From Mesostigma viride (lineage: Eukaryota > Streptophyta > Mesostigmatophyceae > Mesostigmatales > Mesostigmataceae): 64,000 bases of DNA. The stretch is from positions 31,018-95,017 of the forward strand of contig RPFO01000344.1 in the NCBI GenBank assembly GCA_009746045.1, given 5' to 3'. A program made the position numbers and the translations under genes. The notes beneath the pieces were generated by a model. That model searched no databases. It saw only the letters and a program-made list of their open reading frames with translations, and had not been told where the DNA came from. This document shows, in pieces, positions 50,640 through 60,598 of this stretch; the first letter of the stretch is position 1, and every line of letters begins with the position of its first letter.

Positions 50640-51011
50640 TCAGGGCGCGTTCAGGAGAGCGGAGAAGGTCGAATCGTAGTCGCCCGACAGCATCCCGCTC
50701 GTCACTCCGGAGGCCTGTCCCATGCGGAAGGCCTGCGTGCTGTGAGAAGACCCGCCGCCGCCGCCGTACGAAGGGGCGGTCTCGGACCCGCACACCATCC
50801 CGGTGACGCACTCGCCGCCGCCGCCTCCGTCGCCGGAACGCGCGCTCCACGGTTTCCAGATGACGATCGCGATGACCGCGACCGCGGCGATCGCGATGAA
50901 CAGAGGGCTCGAGAAGAATCCGCCCGCCGCCGGCTTGGCGATCCTGGCGCGAGCGGAGTTGCGGACGTTCTCCTCGGTCACGCCACGCGTCACGTTTCCG
51001 GCACTGTTCAT
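50640..51011 (-). CDS. Single-pass membrane protein
   Basis: Starts at 51011 (MNSAGNVTRGVTEENVRNSA). One clear transmembrane helix (FIAIAAVAVIAIVIWKPW) is followed by a Gly/Ser-rich tail with two cysteines, ending STFSALLNAP at 50640. Upstream on the minus strand is GATTTTTCTTCTGCGAC, the T-run promoter pattern. 123 residues, frame intact. Resembles small virion membrane proteins in layout only. Confidence 0.6.
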   Translation of the reverse strand: MNSAGNVTRGVTEENVRNSARARIAKPAAGGFFSSPLFIAIAAVAVIAIVIWKPWSARSGDGGGGGECVTGMVCGSETAPSYGGGGGSSHSTQAFRMGQASGVTSGMLSGDYDSTFSALLNAP

Positions 51012-51117
51012 CTGGATCCTCGAAGTTGTCGCAGAAGAAAAATCGGCTCGGCTAGACTCGGGCGGGAGCAGCACCACCATCGAGGGGCCACGATCAACGA
51101 TAGCGCAGATATTTATC

Positions 51118-53041
51118 CTACTTCCTGGAGAACAGGAACGCCGAGACGAGCGCGACGACGACCACGAGGATCCCGCGACCGCGACGATGTTTTCGGTACG
51201 GTACCCGTCTTCCTTCTTCTCGGTCGTCGCCGACTCCTCGGGTACGGCCGCGGACGGATCGGCCGGCGCGGAAAGCTGCCACAACTCCTCCGGAGTGGCG
51301 AAGAGTCCGACCTCCGCGAACCGGTCGCGGAACTGGCGCGCCATCTCCAGGTCGGCGGGACTCCCCGTGGCTCGCAGACCCGGACGTAGTCCGCGATCTT
51401 CTTCTTGCGAACGTCCGCCGTCAACGCGTTGGCGGGGTCCTCGAACTTGGATCGCAGCGCGTCGGAGGCCGCGTGGCATTTGGCGAAAGCAAACGAGTCG
51501 CGAGGGATGACCTTGAACTGCCCCGTTTTCCACATGTCCACGAGAGAGCTGGCCATCGCGTCCGCGGCCCCGCATCGGACGTCGACGAGCGTGCCGTCGA
51601 GATCCTTCACGGACACCTTGTCGGGCGTCGGCTGATTCACGATCGCCTCCTCCGCCTTGACCTGCGCCTGTTCGGCCACCTGGGCCGTCTCTTCCATCAC
51701 GGGGGGGGGGGCGACTGCGGGAGGACCGGCAGCGACGTCGACCCTGGACGGCTCCGTCGAGCGGACCTGGTAATGCAACGACCACGCGAGTTTCGTCGCT
51801 TCCGGATCCCGCGCCGCCTCCACTTTCTCGACGCGCTTGTTCATCGCGAGCCCGGGGATCCCCGACAAGCCCATCCAGTGCCACGCCCACGACACGGGCC
51901 TGACGGCCCTCGTAGGCCGCCCCGTGTCGGGGTTCAGCACCGCGACGGTGTCGACAGGACCGTCCGTCATCTCGGCGTCGCCTTTCCTGGACATGGTCTC
52001 CTTCTCCATCCGCAACGCGGCCAACGCCGCGCCGGGCGTGAGCCAATCACGGACCATGTCGCGGTACGCGCGCAAAGCACGCACGCCTTCGCCGCCGACG
52101 TAACCAAGCGCGCCGGCCCGCGCCAACAACTCGTCGAACAGACCGGCCTTGTCGAGGTCCCCTTTGACCGCCAACTCCTCGCCTCTGGCGGCGGCCGCCT
52201 TGATCAAGGCGTCTCGCATGCACTTGATCCTCTCGTCTTTCGGGATGGCCTCGTGCAAGGTCAACGCGTCCACGCCGACCTCTTTCATCGCCATCTCGAG
52301 CTTCGTGGCGTGCATCAACCTCTGCGGATCCCTCGACCGGAAACTCTCGGCATAGTCCCGCGTGTCGAACTGAGCCGTCGCCTGCGTCGGGACCGGAGCG
52401 GTCACGGAACTCTCTTTCGATTGCCCGAGGAGGTCGTAGTTCCTCGCCCACGCCAGTTTCTTGGCGGCGGAGGCGTTGGAGGCGGACATGGTCTCCATGT
52501 ACAATCGAATGGCCTTCAAACGACCCTGCAAGGACAACGGCTCGACCCCGGCCCCTTCGAAGACGCCCCATACCCAGAACTTGGGCACCGTGCGTCCGGT
52601 CTTCCTCCCCGAGAGCGGATCGATCTCAGGAACCGGCGGGGGCGTTCCGTCCCATCCCATCGCCGCGTTGGCCTCTTTCGTGTCGAGATCCCCCTCGTAT
52701 CGCAGCGCGCGCTGGATGTCCATGGTCAGGAAACTGGAACTCATGTCCCGGAACTTGTCCGAGACCCACGTGGGCACCTGCCCTTTTTTCCAGACACGTC
52801 CGAACTCCTTCGCGGCGTCCCTCAGCCGCTCGTACACGACCTGGTGTCCGTCCGCGTACCGCCTGTTCTCACTCTTTTCCACGCCGGCGAGGACGGCCGC
52901 CTTCATCATCGCGTTGCGGATGTGGATCGCGGCGGTGTGACTCAAACTCTTCACGAGATCCTTGTGCTGCGCGATGGCTTCCAACACCCTGTTCGGGTCT
53001 TCGGATTGGATGTCCTTTTCGACTTTGTCGATCGACGTCAT
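51118..53041 (-). CDS. Large helical protein with C-terminal membrane anchor, two frameshifts
   Basis: Starts at 53041 (MTSIDKVEKDIQSEDPNRVL). Three related blocks with Trp and Ala-rich helices seem to repeat: AKKLAWARNYDLLGQSKESS near residue 195, and ATKLAWSLHYQVRS near residue 425, each followed by a Pro/Thr linker. Near 51365 the frame shifts and resumes SPADLEMARQFRDRFAE. Near 51165 it shifts again and ends in a helix GILVVVVALVSAFLFSRK, stop 51118. About 640 residues in all. Function unknown; the tail anchor suggests a virion or membrane protein. It diverges from the helicase with 56 bases between starts. Confidence 0.6.
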
Positions 53042-53097
53042 CGCGCGATGTAATTCTACTTAGACATCGGAAATAAATGCCGCGTATACTCTAAACG

Positions 53098-55071
53098 ATG
53101 CCCGTACACCCGCTACCACGGAATTGGCCGAACGCGGAAACGGAACGACCGTCGACGACGCAGGTGTTCGTCAAGGACTACTTCGAGGGCCGCGTGCGAG
53201 GCCAGCCGCCCCCTCCCCACCGCGCGGTGGGCAAGAACTCGTGTTCCCAGACGACGGGGGACTTCAAGCAGGCCCCGCAGCAGGCCGTCGTCAACATGTA
53301 CCTGCGGTACGTGGCCGAACACGGGAGCAAACACCGCGGGTTCCTGGCGTGGCACTCGACGGGGTCCGGCAAGACGTGCACGGCCTTGGGTGCGATCGAC
53401 GCGTTCTGGGACACGGATCGGCCCATCTACCTGGCCACGAGCCGCGAGAACGCGAGCAACAACTCGATCGAGGAGTACGGCAAGTGCGCGGCCCTGTTTC
53501 CCCGTTTCGAGGGGATGACGCCCGCGGAGGCGACGAGGGCCATCCGATCGCGCGTGGGCGGAGGTCGGATCATGAGTTTCCCCCAATTGGCGCACGAGAC
53601 GGGCGCGCATCGCCCGAACCGCCACGCGGACCCGGACCTTTTGCGCGACGCGGTGCTGATCATGGACGAGGTGCAGAACCTGTTCCGTCCCCTGCCCGGC
53701 CAAGCGGCCGAACACGACGCACTCCGCGAGTTGCTGGACAAGCCGTCGAAACGGACGCAGGGACTGTACATGGTCATCCTGAGCGGGACGCCGGGGGACA
53801 CGGAGCGAGAGATCTCGTGGCTGCTGTCCATGATCAAGGGTTCGCCGGTGGGCCCCGACTCCCCCTTGTCCGCGTACGCGGGCCTGTGTTCGTACGTGGA
53901 TTACGCGGGGGACACGTGTGTACCCGAGGTTGAACCCGGACGCCCTCCACCCGACGTCGATGAGCGCGGAACAGCGCGCGGCGTTGCGCGCCCGCCTGAA
54001 AACGGCCAAGGAGGTGAGCAGTGACAACGAGCGGTTCCTGTACGAGGCGCGGAGGGCGACGAACGGACTCCGTTTGTCGCACCTGTCGGGGGCGAAGTTG
54101 CTGCAGGCCTTGCCGCGGCTGTCGCCGAAGATGAAGGAGATCGCGGACACGATCACGAAACACCCGAACGAGAAGCACTACCTGTACTCGTCTTTCAACG
54201 CGGGCGGGATCCGCGACATGGCGCGCGTGCTCGAGGCCCTGGGCTACTCTCCCTTGTCCATGTCGGGCGAGCTGCCGACGAGCAGCAAGAAACGGTACGT
54301 GCTCCTGGGGTCGGACACGAACCCGACGACGGACACGGGCCTGCGCAGGATCCGACAGGTGTACAACGCTCCTGAGAACTCGGACGGCCGGATCCTGCAC
54401 GTGATCCTGGCGCGGAAACGGTTCAACGAGGGACTGGACCTGAAGAGCGTGCGCCACATCCACATCATGGAGCCTCTGCTGTCCGTCAACGCGGAACGCC
54501 AGACGATCGCTCGCGCCGTCCGCCACTGCTCGCACCTCCAGGTGGACAAGAAGGAGTGGGACGTGACCGTCCACCGATACCTGACGAAGGACGGAGTGGA
54601 CGAGATCGTGATGCAGGAGGCCGAGAAGCGGGACGGGGACGAGGCGGTGTCCCGGATGCTGGAGAAACTCCGGAGCACGGCGATCGACTGCCGCCTGATG
54701 AACGGCGTGCACAATCGGAAGGAGTGGATGCGCGCCGGCGGCCGCGCCCCGATCGCGTGTATGCCCACGCGGAGGGAGGAGATCACGCGCGCGGTGGTGC
54801 GAGGCGCGGACATCGCGGCGCGGGCGGCGGGCCGCGCGGCGCTCGCGACCGCCAAGGCGGCCGGGCGTCTCGGGAAACGCGCGGCGATCGCCGCGGGACG
54901 CAATCTAGTGGCCAACAGCCAGGTGTTCGTGAGAGACGGGAAAGCGTTGGGAAAGACGGCCTTGCGGGGCGCGAGATACGGCCGCAAGAAGGCGGACACC
55001 GCGTACCGTCTTCTGAACACCCGCTGGGTCAGCTGGTGTACGACCCGGTGTTCAACCGGAACAGACGGTGA
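53098..55071 (+). CDS. NCLDV D6/D11-type SF2 helicase (transcription-related), two frameshifts
   Basis: Motif I is WHSTGSGKTCTALGAI (about residues 82-97), motif II VLIMDEVQNLF, motif III VILSGTPG. Near 53917 the frame shifts by one base. The C-terminal helicase domain follows: RYVLLGSDTNP, RFNEGLDLKSVRHIHIMEPL, then QTIARAVRHCSH, the motif VI seen in poxvirus D6/D11-like ATPases of giant viruses. Near 55020 a second shift leads to LVYDPVFNRNRR and the stop at 55071. About 655 residues. The tail is Arg/Ala-rich. Such ATPases act in early transcription start or termination, in the virion or factory. Which of the D6 or D11 branches it belongs to cannot be told by eye. Confidence 0.8.
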
Positions 55072-55101
55072 CCATGTATTTTTCTTCGCGTATGATACAC
55101 A

Positions 55102-56324
55102 ATGTCCAGAATTCTGAAAGACTGGGTCATGCCTGAGATAAACGGCAAAAAGTTCCAGATGAGGGAGAAATTGAAGGGCAATACGCTGGAAATGTGGGTC
55201 CCGATCCCGCGCGGGTACACGTCCGATCTGGTCACCCACATCCGAAAGGCGGCGGTGCAAAAGACACTCGCGGGTCCGAACAACGGTAGCGCCGCCATGG
55301 CGTACCTCTGCTTGGAGAAAGAGTCCCCCGACACGATGTACCTGGCTTGGTATTACAGTCGTCCGAGACAGTTTCCAAATATTGCCGATGATGCGGAAAA
55401 GGACAAGTTCAAAGGGATGGGTCACCGAATGCTGTGTTACGCGGTCCGTCAGATGAAGCCTTTGATGGATCGATCGGCGGGGACTCTCATGATGACACTG
55501 AACGCGAGCGGCGGCGATTGCCCTCACGTTGCACCGTATCCCGAGTTGACTCTCGAGGATCTCAAGGAAAAGTTCGAACAGTATCCAAAGTCTCGCGCGC
55601 ACCCCGATGTGAAGGAGGCGTTCCGCACCAAGGACGAGAATTTGCTGCGTATCTATTGGTGCGACATCGAACAAAACCAACAACTCGTGAACAACTACAA
55701 GACGTACGGTCTTTCTCCGTATAACGAGGAAGACGGTTTCCAAATCCTCATGAAGGGAACCCTCGACAACGTGGAGCGCGCGTGTGCTACGGGGGGCACC
55801 CGCCGTACCCCGACGCTGACGAACCGGGAGAGGGATGTGATCGACCAGTTCTCCGCCCATAGGATCGCGAGGATGAGAGCGGAGAATGACATGATGGAAC
55901 AAGAGGACAATGCGGTACGGGAAATGATGAAGGCCAAGGCGGCGAGGGAGAGGGCCAAGGCGGAGAACGCCATGATGAAACAAGAGGACAATGCGGTACG
56001 GGAAATGATGAGGCCAAGGCGGCGAGGGAGAGGGCCAAGGCGGAGAACGCCATGATGAAACAAGAGGACAATGCGGGACGTGAGAGGGCGAAGGCGAGAG
56101 CGAGGGCGAGGGCGGAGAACGATATGATGAAACAAGAGGACAATGCGGGGCGGGCAAGGGCGGAGAGAGCGAGGGAAAAATGGGAAACGCACAAAGCCAC
56201 CGTCCTCGCGATGAAGTTGAAGAACCGCGCACTCATCGCGCATCTGTTAAACCCCAATAACTTCAACCCCGACAAGCGCAAGATGCGCAAAAGACAGCCC
56301 GTGGATTACAGGGAATACGATTAG
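55102..56324 (+). CDS. Unknown viral protein with tandem coiled-coil repeats, one frameshift
   Basis: Start at 55102 after TATTTTTCTTCGCGTATGATACACA. The first 230 residues are globular without known motif (WVPIPRGYTSDL, YLAWYYSRPRQFPN, YNEEDGFQILMKGTL). Then come four to five copies of a repeat of about 20 residues (ENAMMKQEDNAVREMMKAKA). In one copy, at about 56010, ATGATGAAGGCC has become ATGATGAGGCC; the loss of one A is visible against the sister copy 70 bases earlier. The frame then continues to 56324 (PNNFNPDKRKMRKRQPVDY). The stop overlaps the stop of the convergent gene. Confidence 0.65.
55880..56150. repeat. Coding tandem repeat of about 60-70 bp
   Basis: Units of the type GAGAACGCCATGATGAAACAAGAGGACAATGC occur at about 55880, 55963, 56043 and 56115. 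They encode the coiled-coil tail of the 55102 gene. Copies differ mainly in the length of the AAGGCG/AGAGGG part. Confidence 0.8.
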
Positions 56325-57495
56325 GCGGCCTTGGGCCGACTCAGCCCCGTCGCGATCTTCGCCATCGTGGTGGTCTGTCCGACCTTGGTGATGAACACGC
56401 CGTACGACGCGAGGAGGGCCACGCATTGGAACATCAGACTGGCCGAGTCCTTTTTGTTGGCCCGGAAGACGACGGCGCCCGCGGGGACCAGCAGGAGGAC
56501 GACGGAACAGAGCAAGAGGAACCCGATCTCAAACCGGTTCGACTTGGCCGCCGGGACCAGCCGGATCTTGCCCTCCGCGTCGAGCTCCACGTCCTTACGG
56601 GTCCAGTACATGTTCCTCGCGTGGCTCGCGAACGTCGCGAAACTCAGCCCGGCGCTCCCCCCGTCGAAGAATACCTCGTTCAGCTTCTTCATTTTCGTTT
56701 CCTTGTCATCCTTGCTCGCGACGACGAGGGCGGCGTTGTTCACGTGCGCGACGACGTGATCCATCGGGACCGCGATGCCTTTCATCAAACCCCACGACAC
56801 GAGTTCCGTGACGCCGGTCAGACACGTCATGACGGCGGACATCAGGACGAGTTTCCAGCTGGTCGACCGGCGTCCGGCAATCGCGGTCACGATCGCCATC
56901 GAGAAGGTGATCAGGGTGGGCGACAGCAGCTTCAAGGTCAGCTTCCAGTCGTCCTTCTCCAACCGCGGCACCCGTTTCGACTCCTCCGCGATCTTGTTGT
57001 ACGTGTCCGCGTAGAACGGGATGACGGCCAGCTTGACGAACAGGTACTGTCCCAGCAAGATCACGCCCAGGGATCCGAGCGTAGACACGCTCACGGTCCA
57101 CCACCCCTCCTCCACCGGCGTCCTCTCGGCCCGCCCGCGCAAGGCGTAGTACGAGGCCCCCGCCCCGAGCACGGCGAGCAGGACGTACGACACCATCGTG
57201 AGCCACATGACCCCCGCCCCCCCATGTCATCGTATACCTTCTCGGCCCCGCCGTCCTTGACAGCCACGCTCTTGACCACGCGATCCGCGAGCATGTCCAT
57301 CCCCACGTCTTCCGGAAGAATGGGATCGCTGGCCCCCTCGCCCAACTGAGACGCCACCTGTCTCCGGATGGCCTTTTTCGCGGCGGTGTTGATCTCCAGA
57401 CGGATGTACAGCAAGAGCAGCATCATCTCGATGCCCATGACGAACGAGGACATGACGGCCGTGCCGCCCCACAGGGTCAGAGCGTCTCTTGCCAT
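56321..57495 (-). CDS. Multi-pass membrane protein, one frameshift
   Basis: Starts at 57495 (MARDALTLWGGTAVMSSFVM). The first membrane helix runs into MLLLLYIRLE, then an acidic amphipathic part. In the run GGGGGGCGGGGG near 57220 the frame changes by one base. It resumes with MWLTMVSYVLLAVLGAG and several more helices (STLGSLGVILLGQYLFVKLA, TLITFSMAIVTAIAG, IGFLLLCSVVLLLVPAGAVV). Last residues at 56321 overlap the neighbour's stop. About 390 residues, five or six helices. Family not recognised; likely virion inner membrane or factory membrane. Confidence 0.6.
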
Positions 57496-57551
57496 CCTCT
57501 TGTATCTATGGTACACTACGACAATTTCCTCCGTCGCGCCCTCCGACGTCG

Positions 57552-57592
57552 GTCGTTTCGACAAATCCCGACGAGAGATTTGTCGACCGACG
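57552..57592. promoter_or_regulatory. Perfect-stem hairpin in a divergent promoter
   Basis: CGGTCG...GACAAATC near 57551-57568 pairs with GATTTGTCGACCG near 57580-57592; the stem is interrupted on one side by TTTC. It lies between the divergent starts at 57495 and 57647. A role in regulation is a guess. Confidence 0.45.
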
Positions 57593-57646
57593 AACGCCCG
57601 CGGGCTCTCGACGGATCCATTTTTTTGTAGTCGTTTGTGTGGCAAA

Positions 57647-57786
57647 ATGACCCCGCGGTGCGCGGGCAGGACGAAAGACGGTAAACGATGCCACCGCGAG
57701 GCCGACGACGGCAAACGGAAGTGCGGTCTGCACGCGAAAAGGGATTCAAACCGCAGCGACGTTTATTATTTCTCCGACTCTACTAA
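57647..57786 (+). CDS. Small CxxxT..RC..C..H zinc-knuckle protein 1
   Basis: ATG at 57647 follows CATTTTTTTGTAGTCGTTTG. Residues 4-29 read RCAGRTKDGKRC, then KRKCGLHA: cysteines and a final Cys-x2-His that look like a small zinc knuckle. The same pattern starts the protein at 63615-63899 (KCKRKTVTHGGRC, RKTCAIHA). The frame runs on into the next gene, so the true stop before 57787 is uncertain and may need a frame change. Function unknown; short proteins with this motif are frequent in giant viruses. Confidence 0.5.
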
Positions 57787-58321
57787 ATGGATTGCGTGGT
57801 CGAAGGAGTCGCACGACCCCACCCGAGCCGCGACAAGCGCACGCAGGTGCTCGTGTGCGGAACCAACAAGCAGGGCGACACCAGTTCCGACTGCCCTACC
57901 CCGTCACCTCCGTGAAGTCGTGTCGCCTGGTGTGGGCTTCGGTGCCTGGCGTCTCCTCGACGACGACGGCCGCCTACGTCAAGGTCGGCGGATACGCCAT
58001 CAACAAGGTGCACGCGGCCATCCCTATCCACTCGTCGATGAACCCGCTCGACTTCTCGTCGGGCCGAGGCCACTTTTTTGTCATCCCCAACTCCGTCGAG
58101 ACGTACGTCCCGAAGAACGAGACCGACGAGGTGGTGCTTTTCTCGCCCGAACTGTCCAACGTGACGGAGGTCGAAGTCGAACTCTATCCTTTGCCCGACA
58201 CCCGTCCACGTGCCCCTCCCAGCACGCCCCCCACCCCCCTCCCGGTCTCCGCGGCCAGCTCATGGACTTGGGCACCGACACCTTTTCCATGTTACTCGAG
58301 TTCGTCTCGTCCCATCGCTAA
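57787..58321 (+). CDS. Unknown viral protein (possible minor virion protein), two frameshifts
   Basis: Start at 57787 (MDCVVEGVARPHPSRDKR) after TTTATTATTTCTCCGACT. Near 57885 the frame shifts and goes on FRLPYPVTSVKSCRLVWASV, YVKVGGYAINKVHAAIP, FFVIPNSVETYVP, a beta-rich pattern. Near 58240 it shifts again and ends GQLMDLGTDTFSMLLEFVSS at 58321. About 178 residues. The beta pattern with an SVKSCRLVWASVP block resembles small structural proteins of giant viruses, a weak inference. The stop overlaps the next gene's stop by two bases. Confidence 0.5.
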
Positions 58322-58672
58322 GAGTAGAGGTCCTCGTACTGCCCGGTCCACAGGATGGTCCGGGGCTTGGGATCGACGGCGACGGCGTTGTACGCCTTCT
58401 GCTTCTCCGCGGCACGCAGACGAGACTCCTCGAGTCGCGCGATCTGCGCCGCTCGACGAGCCTCCGACACGGAACATGGACTCCAGATCCGCGTGGGTCA
58501 GCTGTCGCAACCCAGTTGGGTTCCAGTCGTCCGTGTTCGGAGACACGTACGGCACGGCCTCTTTGTCGGCCGCGCGGAACTCGGACTCGTACGGATACTC
58601 GGACCGGTTGACGGACCGCTTCTTCCCCGCTCCGGGCGCGAACACGAGACCGCGGACCACAGACTTGTCCAT
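58318..58672 (-). CDS. Unknown small viral protein, one frameshift
   Basis: Starts at 58672 (MDKSVVRGLVFAPGAGKK). It continues SEYPYESEFRAADKEAVPYV and DDWNPTGLRQLTHADLESMF. Near 58470 a one-base change shifts to SEARRAAQIARLEESRLRAA and the end PKPRTILWTGQYEDLYS, stop 58318. About 117 residues. Both parts have good coding character. The upstream minus sequence has GGGTAGAAATATACAGG. No family recognised. Confidence 0.55.
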
Positions 58673-58703
58673 CTCCGCCTGTATATTTCTACCCCAACAT
58701 ATT

Positions 58704-59086
58704 TCAGTTCCACGAGCCTCGCTCGATCGCACGGATGGCGTCGGCGATCTTCCGGCCCATCAACTCGGCCCCCTCGCCCCTCCCGCTCGGCCGGGGCACG
58801 GGATCGTTCTCCCTCGCGCCCCTCTCCGCGAACCGCTGCTCGAACCGGTTTTCCAGTCGGGGGTCGAACTCGAGAGGCACGAACGGCAAGATGACGGGAG
58901 GCGGCGCGGGGGCACGCTCGCCATGGCCTTCGCCGCCGTCGCGAGGTCGAGACCGAACGCGGCGGCCCACCCCATCGGCGCCAGAGGACCCGGGTCCACC
59001 CCTACGGGCGTGGGGAGCGCGCTTTGTGGTAACGAGATCTGCGGTGACACGGCCCCGTCAAACGGAGCGCCCTCGAAGTCCGCCAT
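58704..59086 (-). CDS. Unknown small viral protein, one frameshift
   Basis: Starts at 59086 (MADFEGAPFDGAVSPQISLP) after GTATACAG. Near 58918 the frame shifts by one base. The second part is ERAPAPPPVILPFVPLEFD, RLENRFEQRFAERG, then AELMGRKIADAIRAIERGSW, stop 58704. About 127 residues. Pro-rich middle, helical end. Family unknown. Confidence 0.5.
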
Positions 59087-59291
59087 CTGTATACCGTACA
59101 CAATGGAAAGAAAATTAGCCCCCGCCGAACGGCATCATGATGAAGGGGGCCCTCGCGTGATGCCGGCGACGCCGGTGAGCGGCGCCGGAGTGGCTCCTCT
59201 TGATGAACCTGCCCGTGGTCTTGCTCCGAAGCGGCATGATTGGTTTGGTATACACGAAGGACAGATTTTATTTTGGACGGATGGGTATAAG

Positions 59292-59872
59292 ATGGACCGA
59301 CTGTGGATCGCGATCATCGCATTGTCGATCGCCATCGCGTTCCTGATCCTCTATCTCGCGAGTCGCAGGCGACGCGGGAACGGGGCGCGGACCGTGACGC
59401 CGGACAAGATCGACCCGACGTACGCGGGCACCCCCTTGTTCCCCGTGTCGCGCGCCACCGGCGAGCAGTTCGCCGAGAAGAAGCGGAGCACCGCGAGTTC
59501 CAGTGGAAGTCGGTGGACGGCGCGACGACGCGCTTGCGACTCGTGTCCGCCGACGGGAAACTCGGCCTGGTCGAGATCGTGTCGTCGCCCGAACAGTCGA
59601 ACCACGTGCCCATCGAGGTGCAGCGGGCCAGCGGCGTGGGCGTGATGGACGCGGAGACGGCCGTACAAACGATTCGCGACAAAAACGCGCCCGATTGGAC
59701 GGTAGCTGGAGGGGGTCCGGTCGGCATGTCGTCCGCCTACGAGGACATGATGTACGTCGTCTTGAAGCGCGTCGACTCGACCGACCACAAACTGGTCCTG
59801 TTCCGCCCCGTCGTCGTAACCGAAAACAAGGCGTTCAAGGACGTGTCGGCCAGCCGACGGGAAGACGAGTAG
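59292..59872 (+). CDS. N-terminally anchored membrane protein, one frameshift
   Basis: I chose the ATG at 59292 because it places a membrane helix at the very N-terminus (MDRLWIAIIALSIAIAFLIL, then RRRR) and follows AGATTTTATTTTGG and GGGTATAAG. An in-frame ATG at 59103, after GTACACA, would add 63 residues. Near 59485 the frame shifts by one base and goes on EHREFQWKSVDGATTRLRLV, a beta-rich soluble part, ending FKDVSASRREDE at 59872. About 193 residues from 59292. Type II topology by positive-inside logic. Family unknown. Confidence 0.6.
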
Positions 59873-59916
59873 AAAGGTCGGTCCGGCGGGATGTCATTGA
59901 CGCACCGATCGCAACC

Positions 59917-60435
59917 ATGCTCGCGACTTCCGCATTCCAACACCCGACGGTCCGTCGTCTCCGCGCCTGTCCCCACGGGCGCGTGCCGTGGTGGACGTGC
60001 GCCCACTGCGTGTACCGCACCGAACCGGATCCCCCTTGCGACCCGGCCCCAAAGTCGAAGAAGAGCGGCTGCGTCCACGGGCGCAGCAAGAGGAGGTGTC
60101 AGGTGTGCACCCCCTCCTCCTACTGTCCGTGCGGGAAGTTCAAGTACAGCTGCCACGCGTGCAAGGGCTCCGCCTTGTGCGAACACGACAAACAACGATC
60201 CCGGTGCCGCGAATGTAAAGAGAAACGGACCGGCGGGAGCCAGATTTGCGCGCACCTCCGCCTGCGAGGCGAGTGCAGAGACTGTCGTCTACTCGGAGAA
60301 GGGGGCGGGGGACTGTGCGAGTGCGACCCCCCCAGGCGGCGGCGGCATTGCAAGGCCTGTCGCTCGCGAAACGAAACGCGCGACCGTGGTGTCGACGCAA
60401 AACAAGATGTGCATGAGTTGCCCGAGGGCGAATAA
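59917..60435 (+). CDS. Cys-rich protein with repeated CxHxxxxxxCxxC units
   Basis: ATG at 59917. Repeats: CPHGRVPWWTCAHC, CVHGRSKRRCQVC, CPCGKFKYSCHAC, CEHDKQRSRCREC, CAHLRLRGECRDC and CECDPPRRRRHCKAC, about six copies of a roughly 22-residue Cys/His unit. Such C-x-H-x(5-7)-C-x2-C arrays are known from giant viruses and some protists and probably bind zinc. The last 25 residues after CKAC are not of this type and overlap, antisense, a small membrane gene, so the true end may be somewhat earlier. Confidence 0.65.
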   Translation: MLATSAFQHPTVRRLRACPHGRVPWWTCAHCVYRTEPDPPCDPAPKSKKSGCVHGRSKRRCQVCTPSSYCPCGKFKYSCHACKGSALCEHDKQRSRCRECKEKRTGGSQICAHLRLRGECRDCRLLGEGGGGLCECDPPRRRRHCKACRSRNETRDRGVDAKQDVHELPEGE

Positions 60436-60593
60436 GGATGCAAACATGATAATAAAGTTTATTTCCCAATACCGACTCAACATCCATGCAATGAGGATCG
60501 TGCCCACTAGTCCACAACCGCTACGTCTAAGATCCTGTACGCGTGCGCGCCCTCTCGGGGCGCTCCGAACACGTCTTTCCACTCGCAAGCCAT
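60395..60593 (-). CDS. Small conserved-type membrane protein, one frameshift
   Basis: Starts at 60593, 5 bases past the stop of the upstream gene. First 28 codons: MACEWKDVFGAPREGAHAYR then ILDVAVVD, a pattern I know from short giant-virus proteins (FG.P..G.H..RI...AVVD). One base is missing near 60510 (GACTAG where a longer frame needs one more base). The frame then continues LVGTILIAWMLSRYW and FIIMFASLFALGQLMHILF, two membrane helices, then CVDTTVARFVSR. The exact stop is unclear because the frame overlaps the Cys-rich gene; 60395 is an estimate. Confidence 0.55.
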
Positions 60594-60598
60594 TCGTA

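Noticed and set aside
51473..53053. 526-codon plus-strand frame opposite the large helical protein
   Set aside because: Shadow of the minus-strand gene; Arg/His/Pro-rich as expected for antisense of GC-rich codons.
54244..56232. 662-codon minus-strand frame over helicase and repeat protein
   Set aside because: The plus strand carries helicase motifs and the coiled-coil repeat; this frame is their antisense.
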